NCBI GenBank assembly: GCA_012295275.1
Contig: CM022666.1
Span: 9,701,002 to 9,765,001 of the forward strand
Direction of reading: 5' to 3'
Source: Chrysomallon squamiferum
Taxonomy: Eukaryota > Mollusca > Gastropoda > Neomphalida > Peltospiridae
DNA: 64,000 nucleotides
In this document: piece after piece, positions 1 to 31,664 of the stretch
Layout: each line of letters begins with the position of its first letter
How positions within the stretch are numbered: position 1 is the first letter of the stretch
Position numbers and translations under genes: made by a program
Notes under the pieces: generated by a model
Database searches by the model: none
Told to the model about the DNA's origin: nothing
The model's input: only the letters and a program-made list of their open reading frames with translations

Positions 1-696
1 CGAGTTTCTTCCAACTTTATCTTTTATGAATAAGGGGGCCGTTGGTAGTGGAAGTGTTTTAATAATATTTATTTTGAAAGTAACATTCCTGTCAATATTT
101 AGGCATGCGTATTTTCTGAATTCCTGTATCTTCCAAAAATCTAAAACATGATACCAACATCAGAAAATTCTGGGTCAAATGAATAAGAATGAATAATTTC
201 AGTTCAGATGAATAAGACATTATCTCATGAAGACAACTCTCAAATCGTTCACAACGAATGTTGCCTACTTTAGAAATAATCTGAGTCTTTCCCAAAACCG
301 AGCGTGACCGAAAAACAAAAATTAATAACAATAATAATAAAAATTAAAATCATCCACTGATTTGACGACAGGGGAAATACTTTGACAAGATTCGGTAAAT
401 GTCACTAATTTAGAGATTGATTCCAAACACATTCTGGCGCTCAGGAGTGAAATCACCGCCATATGCTGACATTTCCTCTCCAACGTGTAAAGTGATTTGT
501 GCAGACGTTATCCCGTTCTGGGAATTCTGGGACATCACGGTTATTTTCTCGCCAAATGTCAGATATTTAGCGACAGCCCGTGAGACATGTTTGTTGATGA
601 TTTATCCTCGTCTTTTGGGGGAAAACTGTTCTGATACACCGCGCTAACAAAACTGTATTAAATCTCCTACAATTAATAACACTGCTTCTGCTGCTG

Positions 697-727
<31 letters not shown>

Positions 728-2184
728 CACTATTTCTATTTTACTGCTAATACTGCCGCAACTATTAATACTTACACTGTACTTCTAATACTATTGCAGC
801 TATTGATACCTGTAGTGTGACTAGTAGGAAGCTCCCCATGAATTTTTAATAAACAGTATTTAAGCAGTAGTCTGAACTCTGATCTTACCCAGGGCCGCAT
901 AAGAAAATTTGCGTATGTCTGGGGCCGCACCAACAGAACTAAGAAACAAAAAGTGTATTATAATCAATTTATATTTATTGTATCTGCACTTTGCTTAATC
1001 TATAATATAGATGTGCATACAAATGTTTTAGCAATTTAGCAGCATTCATGAATACAAAGTAATGAAGTAGTTTCACCTAAAAATAAAATTTTAAACGGAA
1101 ACATATATTTGCAATCTGCAACAGCAATAAATAAATTGTACAAAAAACTGTTAATGAGCTGCGCATGATTCGCCGGAAGTTAAAAGAAAGCAGTTGACAA
1201 TTTTACGAAGATATAACGTGCTCACTCTGTAGAAAGTTTTGTACGGCCCGTTTGCCGCAATTTTGCTTGCAAAGGGCCGCATGTTTGACATGCCTGCTCT
1301 AGTTCATTTAGGCGATAAAAATCTTATACCTTTTATTTTATTTTAATTTATTATTAAAAGTAAGTATGGTCAGGGTTATTTTTGCTCAGCAGTGAAAGAG
1401 AATTGGCTACCGATGTATATTATAATAAAGTAATAGATACTGCTGGAATGAAGCCTAGACAAAAGAGACAGTCATCATATCATCGTACATTTCACACATT
1501 GCTTTGTTTTGTTTTCATTTTAAGTTTAAAATGTTATTATTATGCTTTTTTTCTTTTTTAACTTCTTTTGATTGGTCATGGCGCTTTTTATTTTTAGTAT
1601 GCGCTCGCTTCACTTAATTTCAAACCTGGCTATGCTTCTGATTAATATATCGAACCATTTGTCCGGATTCCAGAAGTGGTAAATCTACAAAACCGGTTAT
1701 TTATTTATTTATTTATTTATTATTATTTTCTTTTTAAATTTTTAGTTTTTAACTAACTGCTTCTAAATTTGGCGCGCTCGGACGCGTTGAAAGACGCCAG
1801 TTTACGTGAGACTGTTGCTGTGTAGAGGTGAGCCTCTCACTTTAAGTCACTATTATACACCTTTAAAGGTGTACTGAGTAACTGTTACGTTTACATCCTA
1901 TATATAGTATACATGTATACAACCGTTCTTCTTTAAGAATTTCATGTGGATGAATAATGATCAACTAGATCCTGCATCAAGAATTTATTAATTTGTGTTT
2001 ATTAAATGTAATTTTATTCTTTATTTTTCATTGTTTATTTTATATTTTAAATATATAAATATATTTAGCCTGTATCCAAAAATCAGGCAAATCCAGAAAT
2101 ATGTACATTCCCTGTCCGATGTTTGCTCATAAATGGTTTGACATCGGTTATGGTTATTACTAACATCACCACTATTACTAGTAC

Positions 2185-2246
<62 letters not shown>

Positions 2247-2554
2247 CCATGGATGTAACTACATGAGGCAAATACCTCATACCGACATTGACGATTTAAA
2301 AAAAAAAAAAATTGATTTTCTTTTTTATACAAAGATTTTATTTTAGAAATATAAAATATAAATATCTATTCCAACAGAAATGATAACCACTAAATGAAAT
2401 TTGTTTATGTGAACAGTTTTTGTTTGAAGCCCCAGACCCCTTGGCCAAATCGTTTTGTCCAGATCTGCTCAGCAATTAAGTGTTTTAGCCTCATTTCAAA
2501 AAGACTAGTTATGGCCATGAATGCTATTATTATTATTATTATTATTATTTTTAG
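1..2554. other. Non-coding stretch left of the zinc-finger exon, probably intron
   Basis: No coding exon is recognisable on either strand. Since the exon at 2555 begins with a 3' splice site in phase 1, this stretch is most likely the last intron of the GFI1-like gene, whose earlier exons would lie outside the window. It holds trinucleotide repeats near 690-730, a hAT-like fragment (about 890-1305), (ATTT)n near 1700 and (ATT)n at 2184-2243. The open frame at 417-647 has no recognisable domain. Confidence 0.5.
890..1305 (-). mobile_element. hAT-like non-autonomous DNA transposon fragment
   Basis: The right end, read on the minus strand, starts with GCATGTCAAACATGCGGCCC, which resembles the CAGGxGTxxxCAAAC...GCGGCCC ends of many hAT elements. 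Near the left end GGCCGCA occurs twice (about 893 and 923). The roughly 400 bp between has no transposase reading frame. The boundaries and the 8-bp target duplication could not be fixed, so this is a family-level guess from terminal sequence. Confidence 0.4.
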
Positions 2555-2772
2555 GTGAGAAGCCACACAAATGTCTACAGTGTGGTAAAACGTTCAGTCA
2601 GTCCTCAAATCTGATCACACACAGCAGAAAACACACAGGATTCAAACCTTTCTCCTGTGACCGATGTGCACGTGCATTCCAGAGAAAGGTCGACTTGCGA
2701 CGTCACACCGAGACACAGCACACGCTCATCATTCACCATGTTGAAAACTCCTTCACGCAGTCAATACACTGA
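2555..2772 (+). CDS. gfi1: GFI1/Senseless-type C2H2 zinc-finger repressor, last coding exon
   Basis: This is the 3' coding exon of a DNA-binding transcription repressor. The intron ends in TTTTTAG at 2554. The exon opens in phase 1 inside a TGEKP-type linker and encodes two C2H2 fingers. The first is C-x2-C-x12-H-x3-H, with core [16 protein letters not shown]. The second is C-x2-C-x12-H-x4-H, with core [11 protein letters not shown] short tail ([15 protein letters not shown]) ends at a TGA. The [19 protein letters not shown] string and the [14 protein letters not shown] ending are the hallmark of fingers 5 and 6 of vertebrate GFI1 and fly Senseless. The SNAG domain and the other fingers must lie on earlier exons outside the window. 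In animals this family acts in the nucleus in sensory-neuron and blood-cell fate. The ATG at 2521 is not a start; it lies in the intron's (ATT)n tract. Confidence 0.9.
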
Positions 2773-3234
2773 CAGCTGCGGGTTTCTACTCGCGAGTACC
2801 TCAATATATTTCATTGTTGTTTCCCTTGATAAAAAATATTAATTATATTTAAAATGATTACATAACTTTCGAGTGTAGGCTGTTGCTATGTGTACACTTG
2901 TGTGTGTTTGTGTGTTTAGGAATTAACAAACTACTTCACAAAAACAAAACAAATACTTTTGGATATATAAGGTGTTAAACAATCAGATGATTATGGTGAT
3001 GACATTTACCATAATAATTTGCGTTCTAAATACTGATTCCACAAAGCAATATTTTTTCGATTTTAATCATGTGTATGTATGTATGAAGGTATGATGTGTA
3101 TGTGTGTGTTATATTTATACATATATATATCATTTTCTTGCTTTTTACTGTATACAATTAGCATACGTCCACATGTCAGCTGTGTAAAATATATATAAAT
3201 TGATCAGTAAGTAAAGTTTAGTTCAAAAAAGTAA

Positions 3235-3240
3235 AATAAA
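3235..3240 (+). terminator. Candidate poly(A) signal of the zinc-finger gene
   Basis: A canonical AATAAA lies about 460 bp after the stop codon and is followed by T-rich sequence, so the 3' UTR could end near 3260-3300. In DNA this AT-rich the hexamer also occurs by chance, so this is only a candidate. Confidence 0.3.
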
Positions 3241-3967
3241 TATAAAACAAACGCAATGTCTTCAGTTTTATTCAGTTTTTATTTTGCATAGAATAAAGAC
3301 AAAAAGGAACTTTTTGGTTTGTTCTGTACATCACATTATGTCATAATGAAACAGAAAGGAACCGACAGTTAGCCTTAATATGAACTGTTTTCAGTACATT
3401 ATTATTCATTTGTTAGTTCAGCTCTGCACATTACATGTGTTAAGTGCTTCCTAACAGATATTATCATATTTTGTATGAAACAAAAATTATTTTTTTCATT
3501 TTGATAATAATCATCAATAATAATAATAATAATAATCTTTTTATAAATAAATAAAATAAAATTAATATTAGAAGAAAAATAATTATAATAACTTTATTTT
3601 GCAATACACCCTCTTTTTTATTATATGCCAAGAACAACAAAAACAAAAATCAGTGTAAATTATTATAATAAAATGTCTAACAACAAATTACTTATTTTGG
3701 CCACGTCAAAAAATGGATAAATTCTAACAAGTTAAACAAAATAAAACAACAAACACATTTTATCATTATTAGTTATTACAGCTAAAACAAAGCAACAACA
3801 AACAAAAAATATAAAAACTTCACTAATATATAAAGTTAATAAACCAAAAAAAATTAAAAATTAAAACAAAAAAGAAAAGAAATTATGGAGTAATGTTATG
3901 GTGATAATAATAATAATGTTACTATACCAAAACAAATCATGAATTAAAATCACAAATTATAGTGTAC

Positions 3968-4003
<36 letters not shown>

Positions 4004-5119
4004 TAATTAATGATACAATCATTATTAAAATAAATTTTAAAATATTTATAATTCAAGAAAAGCATGACCCTGATTAACTTTCACAAAGAACAAAATAATA
4101 TAAAAAAAGATATTTGTACATTAATTAAATGTACATACACACACATTATATATAATGACAGTATAAATATATTTGTTATTTCGCTTTATCACATGAGATC
4201 TGTCGATATGTTGAAAAATTGTTACAGCTAACAATAAAATAATAATAATAATAATAATAACAAAGTAAAAACTCAAAATATGGATGAAAGATAAAGAACA
4301 AAAATGATAAATAATATCAGAAAAAATAAGAAATAGAATGAAAGATTGAAAAAAAAAAATAAAGTAAAAGTTTAAGAAAAGGTCAAAATATTATATTTAT
4401 AGCAACAATCTATTGCAAAGCATTCAAACTGCACATTTGAAGGATTCATTTTGATCATTGTGTAAAATCTGAAATGTTTTTAAAGCTATAAAAATAAAAG
4501 AAAAAGAAAAAAGATCAACACACACTGGTATACTATTCTTTTGTGAACTATAACACGTTTAATATATTACTCTGTTGTATACATTTTTATTAACATCTAT
4601 CACAATAAAACTGGTAAACCTCTGTTTTACAATGTACATTTTAATATACTATATGCATGACAATGTATTATTACTGTTCTACTAATTATTAATGTTAGAA
4701 AAAATATACATACCTGTATTATTTTGCATAAATATTTGATTGTAAGAAATATTAGTCCACTATTTCAGAAAATATTAATAGACATCACTTGTAAAACTTC
4801 TGTATTAAATAATAATAATAATAATAATAATAGTATAAAATAGGTGAAATTCAGATGTTAGGATTAGTTAACAACTTCTGATATAATAATTAATTTTTAA
4901 AAATTAAATATTCCACAGTTGTCATATCTATACAGTAAACATTAAAAAAAAACAATTAATGATAAATAAAATTCAAATACTAATGTCTTATTAATCAGAG
5001 AAACATTTTTACAGAAAGAAAAGTTTAATGTGCAAAATGACATAAAAGAATTGTATTAAACAGGTACCAGATATAATAATATACATCCATGCACATATGT
5101 TACAGTAAATATATATTAT

Positions 5120-5335
5120 CAGGAAGTATGTATAACTGCTGAAAATTTCAGAAAATATGTGTAATCACTGAAGTGAAATTAACATGGCCAAAGTTGATGA
5201 TGATCCATGGTAAATATACTCACACTGGTCTATCATCATCTAGTTTCCCTCCTGAAATTCTCCATAGTCTGGAGCCATTTTACTCAAGCTTTGCATATAT
5301 TTTCTTAAATTTTCAGGAATTATACGTATTTTATG
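5120..5335. mobile_element. MITE with about 45-bp imperfect terminal inverted repeats, copy 1
   Basis: The left end (CAGGAAGTATGTATAACTGC and onward to about 5165) pairs with the reverse complement of the right end (about 5283-5335). Both arms share a CTGAAAATTTxAGAAAATATxTG core. The inside has no coding capacity. A second, longer copy lies at about 55268-55672 in an intron of the exchanger gene and shares both the inside (the GGCCAxAGxTGxTGATGxTCCATGG stretch) and the terminus. Confidence 0.55.
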
Positions 5336-5996
5336 ATAATACCTATTTTCTGTGACATATAGAAAATAAGGGTGCACTGTGGTATAAAATGGATACACAT
5401 GTAAATAATAACACTAAATATTATATAAATAATAATAATAATTGTAAATTATGATAGGTACATGTGTAGAAGTATAATAACTGTATGTAAAGGTTTACAA
5501 AGAGGTTAATATGGTATAAAAAAATATGTAATAATTGCATTCAGCTAGTTAGAAATTATATACACACATCTATATACTGAAACACATTATTTACATAAAT
5601 TTATCAAAACTCTCGTGATTTTAACACTGTTTCTTGAGTAAGTTCAAAATAAATTGTGATAGAAGATCAGTAAAAATAAGACAAAAAAATAACTAAATGC
5701 AATTAAAAGAAAGACTCAACAAAATCCTTGGACTGTGCTTGTAGATTTCATGATTTAGACAAAAGGAAAGTTTATAATTTTCAGAGTGAAAAATTTAGAA
5801 TACTGGAAAATAAAAATCTTGCAAAAATGTAAATCACAATTGCACTTATTTTTCTAATGTATATTAATTAAAAAGTTCATTTCAAAACGTTTCTTTTTCA
5901 TTTATTATATTATTTACAGAAATAATTTAATGTGGGTTTTTAAAAAAAATGTGTGTATAATACTAATACATGTTTGTGTGTGTCACTATCTATATG

Positions 5997-6767
5997 CAGT
6001 GGTACCTCAAGTTACGAGTGCTCCAACTTATGAATTTTTCAAGTTACAAGTAGCCGCCCGGCTGATTTCTTGCTTTGAGTTGTAAGCCAAAATCTGAGTT
6101 ACGAGCCAGCTTCAGATATGCCACCTCTATTTGCTGCAACCACCAACATAACATCCATCCACCATCCTTTGTCTTACTTGTTTCGCTTCAGGTGGTTATC
6201 TCACCATGGAAACATCTCTGTTGAGTGGTGCTATTGTTTTGTGCAGTAATTTGCCAAATTTCCTGGGATCCTAAGAAAGTGAGTGCAAAGGACAGTGCTG
6301 AGAAGAAGACACAGATGATGAAGCTTGAATTCATAGAAAAATATGAGTGAGGTCTGCATGTAGTCAATATGGCTAGGCAATACAAGCATAGCACTTCTGT
6401 GATAAGCATCATACTGAAGCTGAAGGAGTTGATAAAGGCTATAACTCCAGCCAAAGGCATTAAAATAATTTCTAAGCTGCAGACCTTTGTCCATGAAATG
6501 ATGGAGAAACCTTAACCCTGTACACTTTACAAAACCAATTTATTTCTTTACATGCTCTTTAATTTTGTGTTTATAAAATATTTGTCATTTATACATACAT
6601 TTTTTTATTTATTTTTATAATTGGGTTGGATTTTGGGGGCTGGAATGGATTAATGGTATTTCAGTTAATTTTGTTTGGGAAAATTGATTTGATTATATGA
6701 ATATGAGCAATCTGAGTTACAAGCTTGGTAACAGAATGAATTAAACTCGTGAGTCAAGGTACCACTT
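5997..6767 (+). mobile_element. Decayed Tigger/pogo-type (Tc1/mariner superfamily) DNA transposon
   Basis: The ends are imperfect inverted repeats: CAGTGGTACCTCAAGTTACG at the left, and at the right GGTACCACTT preceded by a matching tail. The right end is followed by TA; the expected TA at the left reads TG. Around 6270-6510 the plus strand keeps a broken frame resembling the N-terminal helix-turn-helix of a Tigger/Jerky transposase: an FIEKYE stretch, a stop, then VVNMARQYKHSTSVISIILK and a KGIKIISKLQTFVHEMMEK-like segment. The catalytic DDE part is missing at this length (771 bp), so it is an internally deleted, dead copy. Confidence 0.7.
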
Positions 6768-7304
6768 TATGTGTATTCTGTTTTTATGTGTATATTTGAA
6801 TGTGCATTCATGTATAATTATATATGTATTTAAGTATGTATGTGTATGTATGTATGTATGCATGTAACTGTGTGTGTATATATATATATAAGTATGTGTA
6901 TAGCTATAGTTATTAACAATACCTTTCATTGTTTTCTATTTAACAATGTTTTTGTTTTATTTCTTGTATGTGTCACTAATTTAATTAAATGTATTGATTA
7001 TAATTAAAGATTCATTAATTGGGTTCTACTGCCAATGTTTCTAAAATTAATAACAAAAAAACTTGAAAAAACAACAAAATGCATTACCTATTTTAAATAC
7101 AAGGAATACAAAATTACCTAATAAAATAATATTAAAAATACATTGTACAAAGATAAAACTATCAGTATTGCACGCAACACTGTGTTACATAGTAACGGTA
7201 TCAAAGCTGAAGTAACAAACAAAACCATGACAACCAATAATTAATCATATAATGTGTCTGGATTTCTCAGAACTGGAGGGATTCAATATGGTTGGGTAGA
7301 CGAG

Positions 7305-7351
7305 AAAATAATAATAATAATAATAGTAATAATAATAATAATAATAATAAA

Positions 7352-7389
<38 letters not shown>

Positions 7390-7431
7390 TAGTAATAATA
7401 GTAATAATAATAATAATAATAGTAATAATGA
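7305..7431. repeat. (AAT)n compound microsatellite
   Basis: About 125 bp of AAT units with scattered AGT and A-rich interruptions. It makes spurious poly-Asn, poly-Ile and poly-Leu frames on both strands. Confidence 0.9.
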
Positions 7432-7684
7432 TAATGTGTGTGTGTGTCCCATTATGTTTGTGCAGTGTTATAAAAATTATTTTTTAATTTGAGGCACTGT
7501 AATTTACAAAAGAAACAGATCACAATTTTTTTTTTTAAATGTTTTAACCCTTTTCACAGACTACAGTTTTACTCGAGTTGAGGGTTTGAGTAGGGATTTT
7601 TGTTTTGATTTTCTGTTTGTAGCTGTCTCTACAACATACAAATGAAAGATGAAGAAAAGACAAATTAAAGGCTATGGAGAAATT

Positions 7685-26567
<18,883 letters not shown>

Positions 26568-26714
26568 TTCTTACAGTTAGTTGCAGTTTTTCACCCACAG
26601 TGTAAAAAAAAAAAAAAAAAAACTTTTCTTTGAAATCAGTCTTCGTACACACGTAACTTATTAATAAGATTTTTTCCTAAAGTGAAAACAGTGAATGAAG
26701 TAGAACATTTTTGA

Positions 26715-26722
26715 TGACGTCA
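26715..26722. promoter_or_regulatory. Perfect palindromic cAMP-response element (TGACGTCA) upstream of the kinase gene
   Basis: A full CRE lies 148 bp upstream of the kinase ATG. A CCAAT box (about 26836-26840) sits further upstream, in a stretch less AT-rich than its surroundings (about 26440-26960). The full CRE is the CREB/ATF binding site. In DNA this AT-poor in G and C the octamer is not expected often by chance, but function is inferred from position only. Confidence 0.45.
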
Positions 26723-28557
26723 TAATAAAGTGATCGTGCGTCCATGTAAACGATTAAAACAATGTGTGAATATGAGTACAAACAAACATACAACAGCCAG
26801 TACTTTGTGTGATGTTGTCAAGTCGGCGCAAACTCTCCAATGGGAGGAGGCGTAAAAGTACCATCGTCTGCTCTTAGGTGCGCTTTAACTCTTTATCCGC
26901 GGTAAGCCGTCAGTGGCGCTGTTTTTGTTATTGACTGGTGTTAAGTAACGTAGGTTATATACTGATTTGATTAAATGGTTGTATACGTGTTGGAAATGTG
27001 TGTCGTCATGAATATATGTATGTATGTACGAAAATATATTTGAATGTGTGTATGTATTTGGAGGTAGGCAGTTAGGCATACAGGGGGATGTCTGTATGAG
27101 GTCTGTGTGTGTCTGTGTGTGTGTATGTGTGTGCAATTAAGTAAGCAATGCATATGAATGTATGCATGTATACATATAGGTAGGCAGGTAGATAAGAAAA
27201 AGCACACCCGAGACATTAACAAGAGTTATAACGAAATCTACACTTTGATGAAAATTCTTAACATTCAAATGATTAAAAGAGACGTCACTTTTTCAGTAAT
27301 CCACATTTTGTATGTTTTGCCATGCCTATCCATTGTGTATAACTATAAGTATTATCGGGAAACACAGCTTTCTGCTGTTTGTACTAGGATTACTATTTAT
27401 AGAAGAACCAAAAGAAAAAAAAAAAAAAAAACTCTCCCCAAAATGTACGTTTTTAAAATAAATAATAATAAATAAATAAAATAAGATAGAGAAAAAAAAT
27501 AAAAAGAGAAAGAGAATGAATTCGTGATAAACATTTTTATTTTTAGTCACCTGCATGTGTCTTAGATTTACTACAACTCGTAGAGATATATGTTTGCCAT
27601 TACCTTCGACAGTGAAATAAAAATTGATATTTCATCTTTGAAACTGCATCTTTTAGTACATTGTTTTGTATCTTTTGTTCTCTCTCTCTCTCTCTCTACT
27701 CTACTCTATATATATGTGTGTGTTTGTGTGTGTGTGTGTGTACATACATACATACATACGAACATACATACATACACACACATATATACATTGCTCTCTG
27801 TTTCTGTCCATCTATATATCTATTCAAAAACATACACAGGAATACACAGACACACAGAGACAGATACACATGCACATACTCACAGACATACACATACACT
27901 CACAGACACATACTCACAAGACACTTTCTTCTGTCACAACCACGCTCATTCAGTCTCTTTCTCAACGAGTGACGTAATTTAGTCACAGAGAGCTTGCCAA
28001 AACAACATTCATATTCGTGTGCGTGCACACATGCGCGTTCTCTCTCACATTTCTTTTTCTTACTGGTGCTGTATGTCACATTTTTGTCTCTCTGAGTTAG
28101 TGGGCTAACTGAACTTTTCCAGTTCATACACATCCGTCGTGGTTATAAATAAAATAATATGTTGATAATCATAATGTTATTATTATTTGTTAAATGTATT
28201 AGACTTTAGCGTGACTTTCTTCTTTTTCACTTTCAGTACAAACTGGCTTGACAAACTGCTGACAAATGTAGATATAAAGGATTAAATATTGAGCTGTCTG
28301 CTGAAAATATTTGGTCCATCGTCCGACAAAACACACTTTGTGAGATATCTCATGTTGAAATTTTTGAAAGAAGTTAAAAGTGTTTGTGAAGACGTTGATG
28401 AGTTCAGTTAAATGTGCTTGAGGTAGTTTAGACAATCCGACATTGTCGTATCTTTATTTATTGTGGTAAATATGACAAAATCAAAACTATATGATCCAAA
28501 CTCATTCATTTGTATTTTTAATATTGTTTAATTATTTATTTATAATTTTGATATAAT

Positions 28558-28634
28558 TTAATTTAGTTTAATTTAATTTAATTTAATTTAATTTAATTTA
28601 ATTTAATTTAATTTAATTTAATTTAATTTAATTT
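28558..28634. repeat. (TTTAA)n pentanucleotide repeat
   Basis: About 15 nearly perfect TTTAA/ATTTA units. Confidence 0.9.
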
Positions 28635-28661
28635 GATTTATTTATTTATTTAATTATTTTA

Positions 28662-28708
<47 letters not shown>

Positions 28709-28736
28709 GTTTTAGTTTTAATTTAATTTAATTTTA

Positions 28737-28741
<5 letters not shown>

Positions 28742-28802
<61 letters not shown>

Positions 28803-28910
28803 GTTGGATTAGCCTTGTTCTCAGTCCATCCATTTTGTCAGTTCTAGAAACAAACGATTATGCGTGTCTAGAGTCGACCGAGTTATCTCTTTTATTCTCA
28901 CACTTAATCA
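28742..28910 (-). mobile_element. SINE-tail-like repeat with (AAT)n tail, copy 1
   Basis: On the minus strand about 105 bp of unique sequence (it includes TCGACTCTAGACACGCATAA and GGCTAATCCAACTT) runs directly into (AAT)n. The same unit with its own (AAT)n tail recurs at 29636-29795. A fixed body ending in a microsatellite is the layout of a SINE or LINE 3' end. No tRNA-like head is visible. Confidence 0.5.
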
Positions 28911-29156
28911 TCGTTAACGACATATGCTGTGTTGCCATATAATTCTCTCTTTCTACATAAATATTAATAGTATGAAGAAGTAAAAATACTAATTTATTTC
29001 AAACAGAGAATTGAGTGTCCCTATTATTTATTTATTTATTATATGAAACCTAACTCATATTTGACATAAGAGTTATTTCCCTTCAACATGTTTCGTATAA
29101 CTGTTTCGTATTAGCAAATTATATTATTACATTTAGTATAATGATTTATATGTTTT

Positions 29157-29197
<41 letters not shown>

Positions 29198-29634
29198 TAA
29201 ATAATAATAATAAAACATTACTGATTGCCCATTTCTTAAATAACTTACGCGCAAGCAGAAAATTAACAACAGTTATGTCCCTTACGTAAGTCAAACTCAG
29301 TACAAATCAAATTATATGTGACGTTAATATGTTGTTTAGGAAGTAACGTCATTTTTTTTTTCTTCTTCAAAACTCGATCATTTTTAAATTTGGCTTGAGT
29401 GAAACAGTTAATGTTATAAAGGACTTTATGTAAGTCTGTTGCACTTATGTCATGTAACTCGAATAATTTGAACATGTCTAAATGTTTGTATTATTTAAGA
29501 TAATGATTTTTTTCTTTTACATCTTTCTTAACTACAGAGATAACAAGCAGTTCATTTTATATGGTATGTGTTCTTCTTCTTACTTATTTTATTTTATTTA
29601 TTTTACTTGTTTACATTATTTAATTAAATGTATC

Positions 29635-29635
<1 letters not shown>

Positions 29636-29690
<55 letters not shown>

Positions 29691-29795
29691 GTTGGACTAG
29701 CCTTGTTCTCAGTCCATCCATTTTTTTCAGTTCTTGAAACAAACGATTATGCATGTCTAGAGTCGACCGATTTATCTCTTTTATTCAGTTTGTTA
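29636..29795 (-). mobile_element. SINE-tail-like repeat with (AAT)n tail, copy 2
   Basis: A close copy of the body at 28801-28905 in the same orientation, again followed on the minus strand by an (AAT)n run of about 55 bp. The two differ at only a few positions. Confidence 0.5.
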
Positions 29796-30094
29796 CAGTT
29801 TTGTAGCTTGTTGTTGGGAAGGCCGCTACTGTTACTACTATTTCTGCAACTACCCTACTAATGTTGTTGTTGTTATTGTTTTTATTTTTGGTAGAGTAGT
29901 AGTAGTATTGGTTGTACTACTAGTAGTGTTGTTGACGTCATAGTTGATATTTTATTTTGTGGAGAAAATTATTTTGTTCTGTGTCAGTTATTCTGTTCTG
30001 TTCAGTGAAGAGTGACAGAAGTAAAACAGATTTCGTTTAGCTTTATTTCATACAACATTGATACATTTGCACTACCCTAATAACAACAACAACA

Positions 30095-30131
<37 letters not shown>

Positions 30132-31562
30132 CTATAGGCTGAAGACAATAATAAAATAATTAATACAATACAGAAATATCTGGTAAGTCAGTGGAATAAT
30201 AATCAAGATAAAAATATCTTCAAAAATCACTCACACCTCATAACAAAATATACAACTGTGCTCAATACAAACAGTTAAAAAGCTAAATAAAACTGCAGCA
30301 CATACCATGAATTTATGAAAACAGCTAAATAATAAAAACATAATAAATTAAGTAATTACTATAAATACGAAAAAAAAAAAAATAAGAAGAAGAAGAAGAG
30401 AAAGATATAGTCATATAAACATCAAATTAACTTAATAACGACAAAATAAATTTGTCAAAAAAACACAAAAATAATGATAATAATAATTAAAAAAATAAAC
30501 AAAAAATATATAAAAAATATAAAATAAATAAATAAATAAATAAAATTATGAATTGAGACTAAATTCAGTGACATCAAATCAATATATAAATTTGAACACA
30601 ACAAAATTTAATGACGTTTTAATAGTTGTTTTAAAAGGATGACGTAGGTATTTGTTAAAATTAACGTTGCATAAATTATTATAATGGGTTTATTAAAATG
30701 TATTACAGAATGATAATGAAAATGTTAAAAGTGTATCTAAGTATGCTTCTGTTGACTTTATTCTAAATATTTTTATTATTTTTATTAAAGTTATTAATTT
30801 TTTTTATCAAGTTCTTTTTAAAAGTTAGTTTTAAAATTTATAATTTAACAGGAATGTGTTTCATTTATATGTATTTTATTATCTTAAATGTATAAATAAT
30901 TAATTATTCACGATTAAATTTTTTTATTATTATTATTTATTTTTCTTTGAATATTATTTTTTTATTATTTATTTTATTTTATTTTATTTATTCTTTGAAT
31001 ATAATTTTATTTATTTACTTATTTAAATTATTTATAATAGCTAGATTTAGATTTTTCTAACCCTGATCGTGGAATTGAAATCGCTGCTATTTTTATTATA
31101 ACTATCTGTGTTTAATAAAAACATTTTTGTCAGTTCAAACTCGCCTTCAGGTCATCACATGGCAAACGTAAGTGCATTCTACTGAAAAAAAAAAAAAAAA
31201 AAAAAAAAAATAATAATAATAATAATAATAAGTAAATAAATAAATAAATAAAATGCTGCAACTTCTACTTTAACGACAACAACAACTGCCACTGTTACTA
31301 GTATAACAGTTAAAGCCTACATATTTACTACTGAAACTTATAATAAACAAATGTAATGATGAAGATACGATAATGTTGATAGTGTTAATGGTAATAAATA
31401 ATAATAATGATAATTAATTATGATCATGATACAATATGAAGACGTTAATAATGATTCAGTGATAATTATAATGAAGATTTTATGATAATGGTGATGATGA
31501 TCATAATAACGACGATGATGACAACGATGATGATGACTTACCTGTCTTGTTATTGACCGTTA

Positions 31563-31664
31563 TCATCCACTGGACGAACTTGGAGAATCTGGTAAGGTGA
31601 CTTTATCGTCCAGCCAGAACGTCCGAGTGTGTCCGTTTATGTCAGTCATAGCTTCCAGTTCCTC
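31563..31664 (-). CDS. Guanylate cyclase exon 9 (last beta strand, stop)
   Basis: Residues 614-646 plus TGA: EELEAMTDINGHTRTFWLDD followed by a Ser-rich end. The GHTRTFWL string matches the GxxxTYWL strand that closes guanylate cyclase domains. The acceptor is AATAACAG. Confidence 0.9.
   Translation of the reverse strand, partial: EELEAMTDINGHTRTFWLDDKVTLPDSPSSSSG

Larger units (their letters stand above)
2773..7684. other. AT-rich convergent intergenic region
   Basis: The zinc-finger gene (+) and the kinase gene (-) converge here, so both 3' UTRs fall in this stretch. It holds many (AAT)n tracts (for example 3969-4003 and 7305-7431), a MITE at 5120-5335 and a Tigger remnant at 5997-6767. 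No other coding exon was recognised. Confidence 0.6.
26568..31562. other. Intergenic region between the kinase and guanylate cyclase genes
   Basis: It holds the kinase promoter at its left end and the cyclase 3' UTR at its right. Inside are CA- and GT-rich tracts (27040-27130, 27715-27920), (TTTAA)n at 28558-28634, two SINE-tail-like copies, many (ATT)n runs and a second TGACGTCA at 29933-29940. An open frame at 28199-28435 (-) has no recognisable domain and was not called as a gene. Confidence 0.55.

Noticed and set aside
2021-2332. Open frames rich in Asn or Ile over (ATT)n
   Set aside because: They are translations of the microsatellite; no conserved sequence and no splice context.
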